64,000 nt of DNA from Oreohelix idahoensis. Lineage: Eukaryota; Mollusca; Gastropoda; Stylommatophora; Oreohelicidae. Below, one piece after another: positions 34,305 through 45,059 of this stretch. Within the stretch, counting starts at the first letter, position 1. Each line of letters begins with the position of its first letter. The position numbers and the translations under genes were made by a program. The DNA is taken from contig JAMPIV010011333.1 in the NCBI GenBank assembly GCA_024509875.1, positions 186,001-250,000 of the forward strand, in the 5' to 3' direction. The notes under the pieces were generated by a model that saw only the letters and a list, made by a program, of their open reading frames with translations, had not been told where the DNA came from and searched no databases.

Positions 34305-34948
34305 ACAGTACACGAACTACGTAGCAGCAGCGAGAATCCCAATGTGTGTATACGGGATCACACATTCTATAAATATATTTGTGTGCACACCGTTATTTGC
34401 ACATTCTTCTTTGGTAAGTGTTGCTATTTTTGGGAGAGTACTCATAAGGGAAACAATACAATTAATGTCTAACGTTCAACAAAAGTTGCATCGCTTAGCG
34501 TTACGTACTGACAGAAAAAGCTGCGATTTTATATATAGGATTACATTTTGTTGTGTCCGCGCTAACAAAATCTGATATTCCTATAATATATATTTGATTG
34601 TTTTCAAAGAACATATCCTTATAGTTGAGGAAATATAATTTATGGAATATTTTTTCAGAGCAAGTGGTCCTAATGATGTCTTACTCCCCTCTGGTCTCCT
34701 GGGTAGTGAGATCGGATGCTTAGCCTTCTCGGATAAGGGTGAAAAAATAGGAGGTCCCGTGTGCAAGTTGCGCATGTTAAAAATCCCTCGGCAGTTGGAA
34801 ATCGTAAAGAGTAGGCCTATCAGGCCGCTGCCCTGGCAAAATTTAAAAATTAGAAACTTACCCACCACAACAATATGTATAGAATGTGTGATTCCTATAT
34901 ACACATACTGGGATTCTCGCCGGTGCTACGAAATTAGTGCACTGTGCT
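34305..34948. mobile_element. MITE-like element with ~85-bp degenerate terminal inverted repeats
   Basis: The start (cacagtacacgaactacgtagcagc, then cgagaatcccaatgtgtgtata) is matched in reverse by the end (34862-34948), about 80% alike over ~85 bp. The interior segment 34395-34490 recurs near 40798-40885 (gggaaacaatacaatta..gtctaac), so it is a dispersed family. The open frame over 34642-34950 covers the right arm and has no recognised domain. Duplication of the target was not established. Confidence 0.6.
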
Positions 34949-35007
34949 AAGATCCTCCGTGTGTGATCTAAGGGAGCAGATTGGAGCACTGATGGAGTAG
35001 TCCGTGT

Positions 35008-35270
35008 AAGGATCCCGTTACACGCCCATTGAGGCATATTGGGAATATGGTGTTAGGCCCATATTTTCTCGTCCATCGGCACAATAGGGGTGATGTGGTC
35101 AGCATCACGCCGGCCACCTTAACCTTCCCAGTAGTTGCTCTGGTACCCAACTGGGGCTGGGGCGACCCAGGAGCCGTTTATGGCCTAAAAAAATCCCACC
35201 TCATCTGGGGATCGAACCATGGACCACTGAGCTAGGAAGCCAGTGCACTAACGACTATGCTACCGCGGCT
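35008..35270 (-). mobile_element. tRNA-derived SINE with perfect 12-bp target duplication
   Basis: Flanked by agtagtccgtgt at 34996-35007 and 35271-35282. On the minus strand it starts with a tRNA-like head: A-box-like TAGCATAGTCGTTAGTGC and B-box GGTTCGATCCCC. A body follows (tgggatttttttaggccata and a Cys/Gly-free GC-rich tail). The exact duplication shows LINE-mediated insertion; length is 263 bp. Confidence 0.9.
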
Positions 35271-35282
35271 AGTAGTCCGTGT

Positions 35283-37126
35283 GCATTGAAGATACTCCTT
35301 CGACCCAAACCAAACCAAACTAAATCAAAGGAACTTAACATTTGATAATCTTTTATAGTGATATAACATTTTTTTTTCCGTTCAATGTAGCTTTTTCCTT
35401 TTCTCGAGTTCCTTTCCTGTTTCCGCTCTTATCCTTTGGATCATTTATTTTCATAGTTAAGAAATATAAAACCAAAAGCTTGTTCATGTTGCATGTCGTA
35501 GCTGCAGCAGAACCTTTTATCCACCACCTTTTCCCTGTGCTATGCATGGCCCCAGTATCGACGTTGTGGGAAATCCACATCAACTTCTTTTGTCTCGTCA
35601 TTCCCTAAACTTTATTCTTTGATGGTCTCTTATTACATAAACGACTGGATGGAGTTTATGCGGTTACAATCCTGCCAAATATATCACCTAATTCCTTGAG
35701 TAGTCGTTGACTTTTGAAATTATTTACTGTAACAAAGAATATATCTTCATAACTACAAGAAATAAATCATCAGAAACAGTCAATGTTATGAGCAGCATGG
35801 TGAAAAATTATCTGAATCCCTGTCTGGCCCGTGCAACAATGTTTGTTTAACTTCTCTCTTCCCGCACCAACCTTGTACTAGGTCGGAAATATTGTGAAGT
35901 TTCCCATAAAAAGTGGCCGTTGTTGTAACTTCTGTGAATGGAACTAAAATTATTAAATTAATATGGCTGCAATATTATCTCCTGGTATACTTTCTTGTCG
36001 TTTTTTTTTTCCTTCTATTAAAATTGTAAATCCCGTGAATTAATAGTGACTTCGTCATTCAGACTTCATAACCTGAAACTTTGTTATTCATAATATTTTA
36101 TTACTGACAACTGACGTTATTAGATTCAACACGGGAAACACATGAAGATTGCTTTCATTTCTTTTATCATAGAAAGCGGACTGTTTCAGAATCATTTGAT
36201 TACTTATATTTTCCCACCGCTAAGAAGTTCCGCTCTGGTAACCAAGGTGACACAGTTCGTTCTTCCAAAATGCTTAATGAAAATCATGGCGTGCCACTTT
36301 TCTCAGTAATAGCTATTATTATGGAACACTTGAAGTGCTTCGAGATAAGTGTTCTAGAATATACTCCAATGTTCTGACTCAGTGTTAATTTCTAACTCCA
36401 AGCACAGCTCCAAGCTAATGATGATCGCCTTTGGTTAGAACAACGATTGTACTTTATAAAAATAAATTTTTATGAAAGTGAACGCTTTGTCAAAACATTG
36501 TAAAACAGTGTAAAAGTTACGTGAAATAAACGTATGGACATTTTAGAATAAAACAGAAGGCCGTTTAAAATATCTTTGTTAAATATTATTTTTTTTTAAT
36601 GAATTTTTGGCTTAACTATCGACACGCCCATAACGCGCTGTAAACGCTTTCAAGTAGTTATGATCATTTGTACTGAAATGTAAAGGCCGCCGATTATGTC
36701 TGGACAAGAATATCACCTCTGTTTGTTCCTTATTCACATAAGCGTTAAGAAACTTCGTGATGAAGATAGCACCACGATTGTCTAAACGTTTTCTAGAAAA
36801 TATGTGAAAGTTCAGATTTAAACTGATGTTATAATTTTTTTAGAGTGCACAACATTACGAAGAAGTATAATAGTTATTTCTAAACTTTCGTGGAAGGTCA
36901 AATTAGATTTATAACAAGAACGAGACTGTTTTCTGGACAATACTGAAGGGCTTTCAGTATGTCTCTGATTTACTTCATCATCAAATTAAGAGACAGAAAT
37001 TAGCAGCGCTATTGTATTCTGTTCGTGGTAATTTACATCAATAACAAAGTTTATAAATATTTCACAATCACATACTCACAAAGGAACTTGACGACATCTC
37101 TAGGCTAAAACTTAATAGAGATAAAG
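35283..37126. other. Upstream region of the GPCR gene, no gene seen
   Basis: AT-rich, no supportable ORF. TTTATAAATA near 37050 is a possible TATA-like element about 75 bp before the GPCR ATG; this is weak evidence. Confidence 0.4.
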
Positions 37127-38182
37127 ATGTCGACAAACACGACTTTAGTGATTACAGTTACAGTCTTACCTAAAAGTTCCGTGCTTGTCAGTGACGAAAC
37201 TGCCGAATACATAGAATGGGTATTTTATTACGTGATATATCCCAGCATTAGTATATTGGGGATTGTCGGAAACTTGACCAGCATTGTCGTACTAACTCGA
37301 CAGAGATTCAGGAAATCTTCAAACATATTCCTTGTAGCATTGGCTGTATCTGACATTCTCCTCCTCGCAGGTCTATGTAATTTTGCTCGGTATATTATGA
37401 CTGAAAACGTTCCCGCGGGATTCAAATTTTCAGAAAGTGTTAACTATATTGTATATGTCTTGTGCATTATTTCTTCCAGCTGTCATAATATTGGACTCTA
37501 TTGCTCTATGATCACTCCTGCATTGATCACAGGAGAGCGTATAATTGCCATATTTTTTCCTCTAAAATTCCGGTTGATCGTGACGCCGCTACGTACATTG
37601 TTTGTGCTCACTTGTCTTTTTCTACTTAGTGCTGTCGCTGTTATTTACCAGAATGTGCTCTACGTGCAATTTAAGCAAGTTACTGTACAGGGTATTCCCG
37701 TTGGGCTTATTATCTATTCTGATCGCTATTACCAGGACATAAGAAACGGAGTATTTACGATTTTTCATGACATCGTTAACTATATGACAGGACTCATACC
37801 CATTGTTTTCGTAACCGTCGGTTGTATTGCGATTGGTGTCCAGGTCAATGTAATTACCAACCGACGCAGGAAGATGACATCTGGTGGAGGAAATCTAAAA
37901 AGCATGCTAATTTCCCAAAAATCTATCTCGAAAACAACTAAAACTTTAATAAGCGTGTGTTTGTTGTACATCATGTGTAGCGGTTTTGGGTTTCTGATTG
38001 CATATGTAGCGAGCATTAATCTGCTTGATCAAGAAATTGGGCTGAAAAATGTATTGGAGTTAGTTAAAATGTTCTTAGTTTGTGTAAACAGTGTTGGAAA
38101 CTTTATCATTTATGTCGCTGTGAACAAAACTTTGAGGGGAACCGGAATAAGAATTATATGTCTTTCAAAGAAAAAGCGTTAA
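37127..38182 (+). CDS. Rhodopsin-family GPCR, single exon (chemosensory/peptide-receptor-like)
   Basis: A 351-residue protein with seven hydrophobic segments: about 32-56, 65-87, 106-134, 157-176, 212-238, 271-296 and 309-332. Class A marks: G48-N49 in TM1, S75-D76 in TM2 (AVSDILLL), E137-R138-I139 in place of DRY at the end of TM3, and N325-F-I-I-Y329 in place of NPxxY in TM7. TM6 lacks the CWxP motif (YIMCSGFGF). N-terminus has a possible N-glycosylation site (N4-T-T). Length and the ERI..PLKFR..TPLRT loop resemble the large set of gastropod chemosensory/FMRFamide-receptor-like GPCRs; that assignment is from memory of the family. It would act in the plasma membrane through G proteins; ligand unknown. 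ATG context (aaagATG) is acceptable. The gene is intact and isolated among mobile elements. Confidence 0.9.
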   Translation: MSTNTTLVITVTVLPKSSVLVSDETAEYIEWVFYYVIYPSISILGIVGNLTSIVVLTRQRFRKSSNIFLVALAVSDILLLAGLCNFARYIMTENVPAGFKFSESVNYIVYVLCIISSSCHNIGLYCSMITPALITGERIIAIFFPLKFRLIVTPLRTLFVLTCLFLLSAVAVIYQNVLYVQFKQVTVQGIPVGLIIYSDRYYQDIRNGVFTIFHDIVNYMTGLIPIVFVTVGCIAIGVQVNVITNRRRKMTSGGGNLKSMLISQKSISKTTKTLISVCLLYIMCSGFGFLIAYVASINLLDQEIGLKNVLELVKMFLVCVNSVGNFIIYVAVNKTLRGTGIRIICLSKKKR

Positions 38183-40059
38183 TGGTATATGTAAACCTTC
38201 CAGTTTTAAAAACTGTGTTTAATTACATAAATCTTTTTTTTTTTTAATTTGCACATTTTATGTTCTTTCATTAACTTGTCTTATGAATGGCTGATTGTCT
38301 TCATTGCTACTGACTTTCACATAAATGAATTTTACTACGAAGTTGATATATTTCATGTCTGAGCACTCATAATTATTTCTGTTTCTCCTACGTCTAAAGA
38401 AGAAATACAAAGGTTATTTAGAAAGTAATAAACGTTCACGTGTGTGGGGTCATCCACATATAGCGTTACGCAATTTTTGCCATTTCTATCTAATTTCTCC
38501 TTTTGTCAAATTTCGTCACAAAAACCCAATAACGCTTCTTATGTGACGTCATGGATGTCTTAACCTCCCACCACTTTTGTTTCGTAACAGAGATCGTACT
38601 GAGCTCTTCCAACAGATCGTTACCTTTTTCATTCATGAAACTATTCCGCGTTATAAAAAGTTCATCTTGGCACATCTTTTGTTTCAACTTTTGTAGGATA
38701 TGAGAGCAAATACGCGTTAAATGAAGACTGATATAATATATTTTCATCTACTGCTATGCGTTCCTGAAAAAGGGCCTTCCAGATATGACGTCACGCAATG
38801 AGGGAAAAAAAAGGGGGGGGGGTGTCAAAAATATTAATATTATTATCTCAGCTGAAATATCGGTTATGATACAGCTTATGCTGTATGGTTACAATACCTT
38901 AAATGTTATTAGAGCGCACGCTAGCTTATTCCTCATAGTCACTCCCCCCCCCCCCCCCCGCGATCTTTTGGACTGCATCCGCTATGTGTAGATTTTTTTT
39001 TTTTCCTTAACCAGCAACAATTGGGCTTTCAGCCCTTCGGCCCAATGACATGTCATTGTTTCTGTTCAATATTTCCAACTAGCGCTTTAGTGGTGTCAAC
39101 AATAACAAGAAAAAAAATAGCTAACATTTGATATTTTCCCTTTCATGTGCCACGTCCCACCTACACATAGGGTCCAGACTTTGCCTTACCCAACTAAATG
39201 CATTTGATTTTTTTCCCCCACACACATACACACACACACACGCACACACACACACACACACCATATTTAAACATTTACACCAGCCCGAATACAGTTTTGC
39301 AACTTAGCGTATTTTTTAATCTCAGCAGCCTGTTGTCGGGATAGTGATAGCTTGGTATTGTTTTATTTTTTAATCAACAGTACCGTTTATTTAGTTTGTA
39401 ATCTGTGTTTTAAGGTATGTATTACATTTTACTTAAATAAGGAAATATTACAATATGTAATTTGTCCACAAAGGACTTGTTAACTGTTGTAGATAAACGT
39501 AGACTATGTGGATGGGGATTAGAAAATCTAATTTGTTCCGACATTATTTATGAAATAAAAATGATTCTCACTCGTTTTGTTGTGTTGTGTCACATTTATT
39601 CACACGTCCTTCCCCCTGCCGTCATTTTGCGTCACAAAATTGAACACCCGTTCTTCGCTCCACATATGTTAATTTGGTTAAAATTAATTCCGACAACTGT
39701 AAAAGTCAAATAATCAATAATAATATTGTCCGACAAAATTAACCGACAGAATCGGTGGATTAGACAATGATATCAAAATAAGACAACGAAAGGATATAGG
39801 AGAGTGCATTGTATTGTGAACTATAAGTAAACTAGCAATAACCTGTCAACATTGACGGGTTATTAATTATAGTGTGTTGTTTCTGTTACATGAATTCGAA
39901 ACAATGGATTTATCCTACCTTTTTGGTCCTCGAATCTTCTCGTGGGATAAATACAAACCTGATGGTCCTTGCCAATGTGAATTCAGAAATTTGATTTACA
40001 CTAACAACCCTAAGCACAATTAAAATATAATTATATCTACAGTTATTGTTATTGTTGAA
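38183..40059. other. Intergenic region with simple repeats
   Basis: Poly-C run at 38944-38959, (CA)n at 39218-39262, and a hairpin (aataaccYgtcaa / ttgacRggttatt) at 39836-39864. AATAAA near 38427 could serve the GPCR transcript. No supportable ORF. Confidence 0.5.
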
Positions 40060-40720
40060 CAGAATCGACATCATTGCACTACGGGCAAACCCGTAGGTGC
40101 TCAGTCTCCCTCAGTATATATCGAAGAGTGTGGATGCTTACTGTTCCTGTAGCTCGCTAGTTGTATTCACGACGGATGCATCCTCTCATACGTCCATGTC
40201 TGCTAGCCTTACGTTTGATGCCAAATTCCAACAGTCTTAACCTTAATGATTCATTTATTGCAGTGTCATTCTTAAACAGGCGATCATTAATTGTTCTCAG
40301 TATGTCTGCCTTATCCATATCTAGCGTCCCCACTATGGATGCTCTTGATGCTAGTCTGTCAGCTCTCTCATTACCGTATACCCCTGCGTGACCAGGACAG
40401 TAAATTTCCATCAGCTCCTGCGGACTCGAAGCATCTATGAATATTTTGCATTCATGCCGAAGCCAACCATTTTGAACCTTTCGAAGCATGGATTGAGAGT
40501 CTGACACAATGACTGTCTTTGTTAATCAAGTTTCAGATACCCACCTTGGCTGCAGTAACTGCCTCTACCTCCATTCTCATGCTGGAAGTTGTTATTTTGC
40601 AAGCCCCGCTATGTTCGGCGACCATTCTGCCCTTTACCCGAACAGAGAAACCCCAACCTGATTGGGTACTATTACTACTGTGGTCATTTCATTGCAGGCG
40701 ACCGTCATAAGATATTTGTA
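40060..40720 (-). pseudogene. RNase H domain remnant of a jockey/I-like non-LTR retrotransposon
   Basis: The minus strand encodes SGWGFSVRVKG, then SSMRMEVEAVTAA (RNase H Glu strand), then SDSQSMLRKVQNG (Asp strand), and YCPGHAGVYGNERADRLAS (His loop and last Asp). This order is the RNase H domain found after RT in I/jockey-type LINEs of many marine invertebrates. Stops and a frameshift near 40510-40540 and in the first strand show decay. Weak similarity goes on to about 40060 (TLRYILRETEHLRV). Only the 3' end of the LINE is present, as expected for a 5'-truncated insertion. Confidence 0.85.
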
Positions 40721-40794
40721 GTGAAAATTATATGGATGTATTAAATATGTTTATCAATCGTGTTGTTGGCTGCTTTCCATAATCAAACTGTCCT

Positions 40795-40900
40795 TGCACA
40801 CCTTCATTTGCGCACTTTTTCTATTTTCGGGAGAGTTCATTTAAGGGGAAACAATACAATTATTGTCTAACTTTCAACCACAGTTGCACCCCCTTAGCTG
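40795..40900. repeat. Copy of the repeat found at 34395-34490
   Basis: Shares tgcacaccttcatttgc.ca, ttttcgggagagt and gggaaacaatacaatta..gtctaac with the interior of the MITE-like element at 34305-34948, in the same orientation. Confidence 0.55.
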
Positions 40901-41091
40901 TGGTCGAACGTTAATGTACTCTTTCGAAAACAGAAAAAAGTGCGCAAAATATGTTGTGCAAAGTGTGACAGACCGACCGACCGAAGTACCTTACGGCGGG
41001 AATTATGGTATTTGATGATGATAAAATGAAGTCCAGTCCAACTGTTATGATTAAAATTCATACCATTTATGTCGATGTAATAGGCAGCTTG

Positions 41092-41310
41092 TCGGCGTCT
41101 GTGGCCTAATGGATATGAACGCAGTTTCATAATACAGATATACCAGGTTCGAAACCTGCTGCAGGCGGTTTGGTAGCAGATTGCTTTGTGTGGATTTTTT
41201 AAAATGGTATCAGCACCGTACCGTTCAGAAAGCAATGGCAAACTACTGAATGAAAAAAATTGCCTAGTGTGACAGACGAACGCAGCCGACCCTGAATGAT
41301 ATGATACGAC
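41092..41310 (+). mobile_element. tRNA-derived SINE
   Basis: The head gcgtctgtggcctaatggat has an A-box (TGGCCTAATGG) and ggttcgaaacc is a B-box, spaced as in a tRNA; the head resembles tRNA-Arg. The body has the phrase aaagcaatggcaaactact known from invertebrate SINEs. Target duplication not identified; the right end is approximate. Confidence 0.75.
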
Positions 41311-41379
41311 TCTTCGTAACGACCCCTTGGATAACATCAGTGCCCCCGAAATATTGTAACCTTTCGTCAAACGGGATTT

Positions 41380-42665
41380 TTCTTTTCACCTGGACTCATT
41401 AGCTATGCAACCTTTCCACGCAGATTGGCAACACGCTTGCTGATTAATATGTGGACAGCTTATCTACCGTCCATTCTGGTCATCGCATTGATTTAAGGAG
41501 AGATTAAATGACGCCCATGGTCATCTCTTGAGCAATCATATGCAGTGTTTTCATTAACTTGGCCCAGAGGGGGCGGCGCCAGAATCAAACAGATAGCAGC
41601 GACCACGTTCAAAGACACAGACTGGGGGATCTCAGGAAAGACTAGCGCCACGATCAAAGACAGTAGTGGTCCCTGACGAGCGACGCAAGTTCCCTGCCGG
41701 TATTTCGCATCTCCGTGCCAAGGGCAGAACCGATCGCAGTGAAAGCGAACGGGGAAAGCCGGAACGCAAGCAGCGAGCGAAGATACGAGAGACCAGGGGC
41801 GGCATCTCTCTTTAGTCTGGCGGTCAGATCCCCAAAAGTGTCCTGAGATCTAAAAAGGTGTCAAGTTTCTCATGTCCCATTCATCTTTCATTTCATTCTA
41901 GATATATACAGACCACGTAGAAATACACTTTATCACTCGCTGGCCAGAACTTAACAGAAGCACTAGCTATATTTGAAATCTTGTTATAGATTTTCCCCTG
42001 GATTTTATACATATTTGCAGTGAATTCTATTTCTGTGCAAAACGGTAAAATATATATATTGTGTAAAGTGATCAGTGGGCTAGTTCATTCATTCTATTTC
42101 ACTGGATTTTGTGTTAATTTAAATCTATTAAATTAAACCATCTCAATAGTTCCAGTTGTAAATGTAATGATATACCTGCTATATTATTTCCAAAAGATAA
42201 TAGATGTTAAATGCTTAAATTCACTTTTAAAATCGCGAAGGAATTTATAATTAATAAATTTAGTTAAGTCCTATATTTATAGATGTGTGTTTTAACCATT
42301 AGAACTCGCGCAGTGGTTTATTAAATACATAATTAAATACGCGAGCGTATATAAAATAGTCTTAACGGAAAATTCATCGCGCTTTAGAAGGTTATTTGTT
42401 TTTCGGTATATTACATGTCTTTTTTTTCTTTCATACAGAGTGATCGTAACCTGTGCGATCCCAGCATTAAGAAAGCAATAAAGCAAATCAATCTAAGCAA
42501 AGCAAAGCATAAACAGTGTGTAGAGTCTCCCTGACTCAGAACTTGTTGAGACTGTGTAAATTTTTAATCTTTGAGGCGATTCTATGTTTGGAATTCCGCT
42601 ATCTAACTTACAGCAAAGAAAGCACACCCAAAGACAAATTTAACACACCATCAAGCAAACTAAGT
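41380..42665. other. Unassigned non-coding region
   Basis: 41560-41820 is GC-richer than its surroundings and purine-biased (agcgaacggggaaagccgg and similar); the remainder is AT-rich. No ORF or repeat partner seen in the window. Confidence 0.4.
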
Positions 42666-43915
42666 TGTAACGGGAAGAAGAACACTGGCCCGAACTTTTG
42701 TTAGTTTACTGACACAGAGAGAGAATACATATTTACCGAACAGTGATGTGACTAGTTTTCTCCCTGGACTTAAACCATACCTCACGGATAAAGTGTATCA
42801 GCACGCGTAAGAATTTTATTATCAGCGGCAAAGTCAAATAGACCACACCATCCTCACCCCGGTATCAGAGACCGTGCCCCCCCCCCCCCCCCCCATAGAA
42901 ACTGTTATTAAGAAAAGAGACACAAATACAGATTCATTTTTCAGTGATTACGGGATCCTTTTTATGTGCTGACCGCCTACCCGCTAATCTGGGGCTGGAA
43001 CTTGAACTAACACTCATACATTTAGTTTGAGGTGTAACTGCTGTTGTGTTATTCTATGGAGTGCCAGATTTTTTCACAATCGGTAAGTGAGAGCAAGATG
43101 AGTGAAGGCCTTTACTAGCGCTTGTATGAATGACAGGAAATTTAATCTTTTTTTGTAACCCATTTGTTAACTTGCTTACCGGGTAATACATTTTCTGTAT
43201 TCCCGGCATTGTTCCTTTAAGTGGGATAGTTTTTGATAAACTTTGTTTTAAACCCCCCTCCTTTTCTTTTGCTTAGTAAAGGGAAGAACAATTGGGAAGA
43301 ACAGGATTTTTTTCTACCACCTATACCTAATTTTGAAACACCTCTTTCAGAGTAATTAACTTCACTGTTAGGTTAACTTACCTACGTTCCTGATAACTAT
43401 CTATCTTTGGACTGGGTTTATCTTTGTCTAATAAGCGGGACGGGCTTAGTCGATACCAATCTTCTTCACCCCCTCCCTGCCTTGTTATTTGCATTTTTCT
43501 GTAATTTTGATAATTCTTGTTGTAAACAAAGGACTATTGTAGTGATTGTCTTTTTAACTTTAATAAACAACATAAACTTAATCGTTATTGTGTTGGACTA
43601 CCCAAAGCCCAAAATTTCCACTATTTGTTTAAGATAGTTGTATCCACGTCGTCTGTGTGTTTGAAGCACCAAATCGGTGTGAGAGCAGGTGTGTGTCTGG
43701 AAACTGGCAAATAATTGTTTGACCAGTATGAGCCTGAAGAGTAGATTGAGAGAAACGATTTGTCGTAAATAAGTCTGTCTTTACTCTCCTCCAGCACTCT
43801 GTGAAGCAACTATTTACTCTCTACATTTCTATCACTGAGCTTTTCACCATCATTCTACACTCTAAACCGGACTACTATTTTCTAAGACTCTTTCTCTCAA
43901 AATAAATTTACGACA
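42666..43915 (+). repeat. Probable solo LTR related to Element B LTRs
   Basis: Begins TGTAACGGGAAG and ends TTTACGACA, the same termini as Element B LTRs (TGTAACGGAGAG...TACGACA). About 350 bp before its end is aataaacaacataaacttaatc, resembling the Element B polyadenylation region (aataaacttaacaataaatt). No internal region adjoins it. Flanking bases do not give a clear duplication. A poly-C run sits at 42877-42894. Confidence 0.45.
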
Positions 43916-44019
43916 CCTAGAAAAATCACAAAACAGCCAATAAAAGCAGAGGTTGATTGCCACGTCCTGTAAAGGATAAGCAACTAACTTTAATAGGCAG
44001 CTTAACAGGGCTCCTTTTT

Positions 44020-44495
44020 TGTTTATTTTATACGGTATGGGTGTGAGGGCTGGACACTCACTGCAGATACGGAGCGAAGGATTCAGGCTTTCGAGCATAA
44101 ATGTTATAGAAGAATTTTGCGCATTTGCTATAAAGAGCACAAAACAAATGTCTATGTTAGAGAGAAGATAAACACCTATGCAGGCCATCAAGAACCACTT
44201 TTGTCAATAGTGAAACGTCGAAAGCTTGCCTGGTTTGGGCATGTAACTCGTCATGACTCCCTTTCGAAAACGATCCTCCAGGGAACAGTCGAAGGTAAAC
44301 GGAGAAGAGGAAGGCAAAGAAAATCCTGGGCTGATAACATCAAAGAATGGGCAGGACACGGTTTCTCCACACTTGTACGCATTGCTGAGAATAGAGAGCA
44401 GTGGAGGACCCTGTCTGTTGATGCTTCCACCATGGCACCCCTACGACCCATGACGGGTTATGGGTTGAGATGAGATGAGATGATGATACGGCGTC
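44020..44495 (+). pseudogene. C-terminal remnant of a non-LTR reverse transcriptase
   Basis: In frame from the YGCEGWTLTADTERRIQAFE block to the stop near 44473, it encodes KCYRRILRI, then RRKLAWFGHVTRHDSLSKT and RRRGRQRKSWADNIKEW. This is the conserved C-terminal tail after the RT domain of endonuclease-type LINEs. It is followed directly by a (TGAGA)n tail (44464-44488), the typical 3' simple repeat of such elements. 5' truncated: the RT domain itself is missing. Confidence 0.85.
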
Positions 44496-45059
44496 ACTTA
44501 TTAATAAAGGAAGTGGCGTCATGCTGAGATGGTTGACTGGCAGGCGTGAACAATTTGAAGCAGAAGTAAGGTGATCGTCTGCAATGGAGATGCGGCTTGT
44601 GTTTGGAAGTGTGCGGACATGTGCGTTTTGAGCTCCTGTAGTATTCAGTGTTTTTCCTGAATTATTCCATCACCAGGACATCAATATACTAGGTTGAGAT
44701 GTCCCTGGCTTATTCTAGTAAGGAAATGTGTGCTTATTCATAAAGATGTCCAAGTGACGATAGTAAATAAAGTTTGACTGATTGCCAATGACCAGCGTTT
44801 GATAGGGAACGAACTGGACTTATACGTACTACTGCATTTTGCCTTTGGGCCTATATATCTATTATCATGGAGCTGTTTGTCAAAACGAATAAACTGCATG
44901 TTTGTAAAATTGTGAAAGAGGTGTTGGTCCGCTCAGTGCAGTTATGCTGATTTCGTGTTGTATGACTGCCCCTAGAGTCTACTTTGGCCACGGAGAATAT
45001 CTCCGGAATAAATAACATTACGATACGTAACACAACACAAAAATAAGAATCTTCAACTC

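Noticed and set aside
34642..34950. 102-codon ORF as a host gene
   Set aside because: Overlaps the terminal inverted repeat of the MITE-like element and has no recognised domain.
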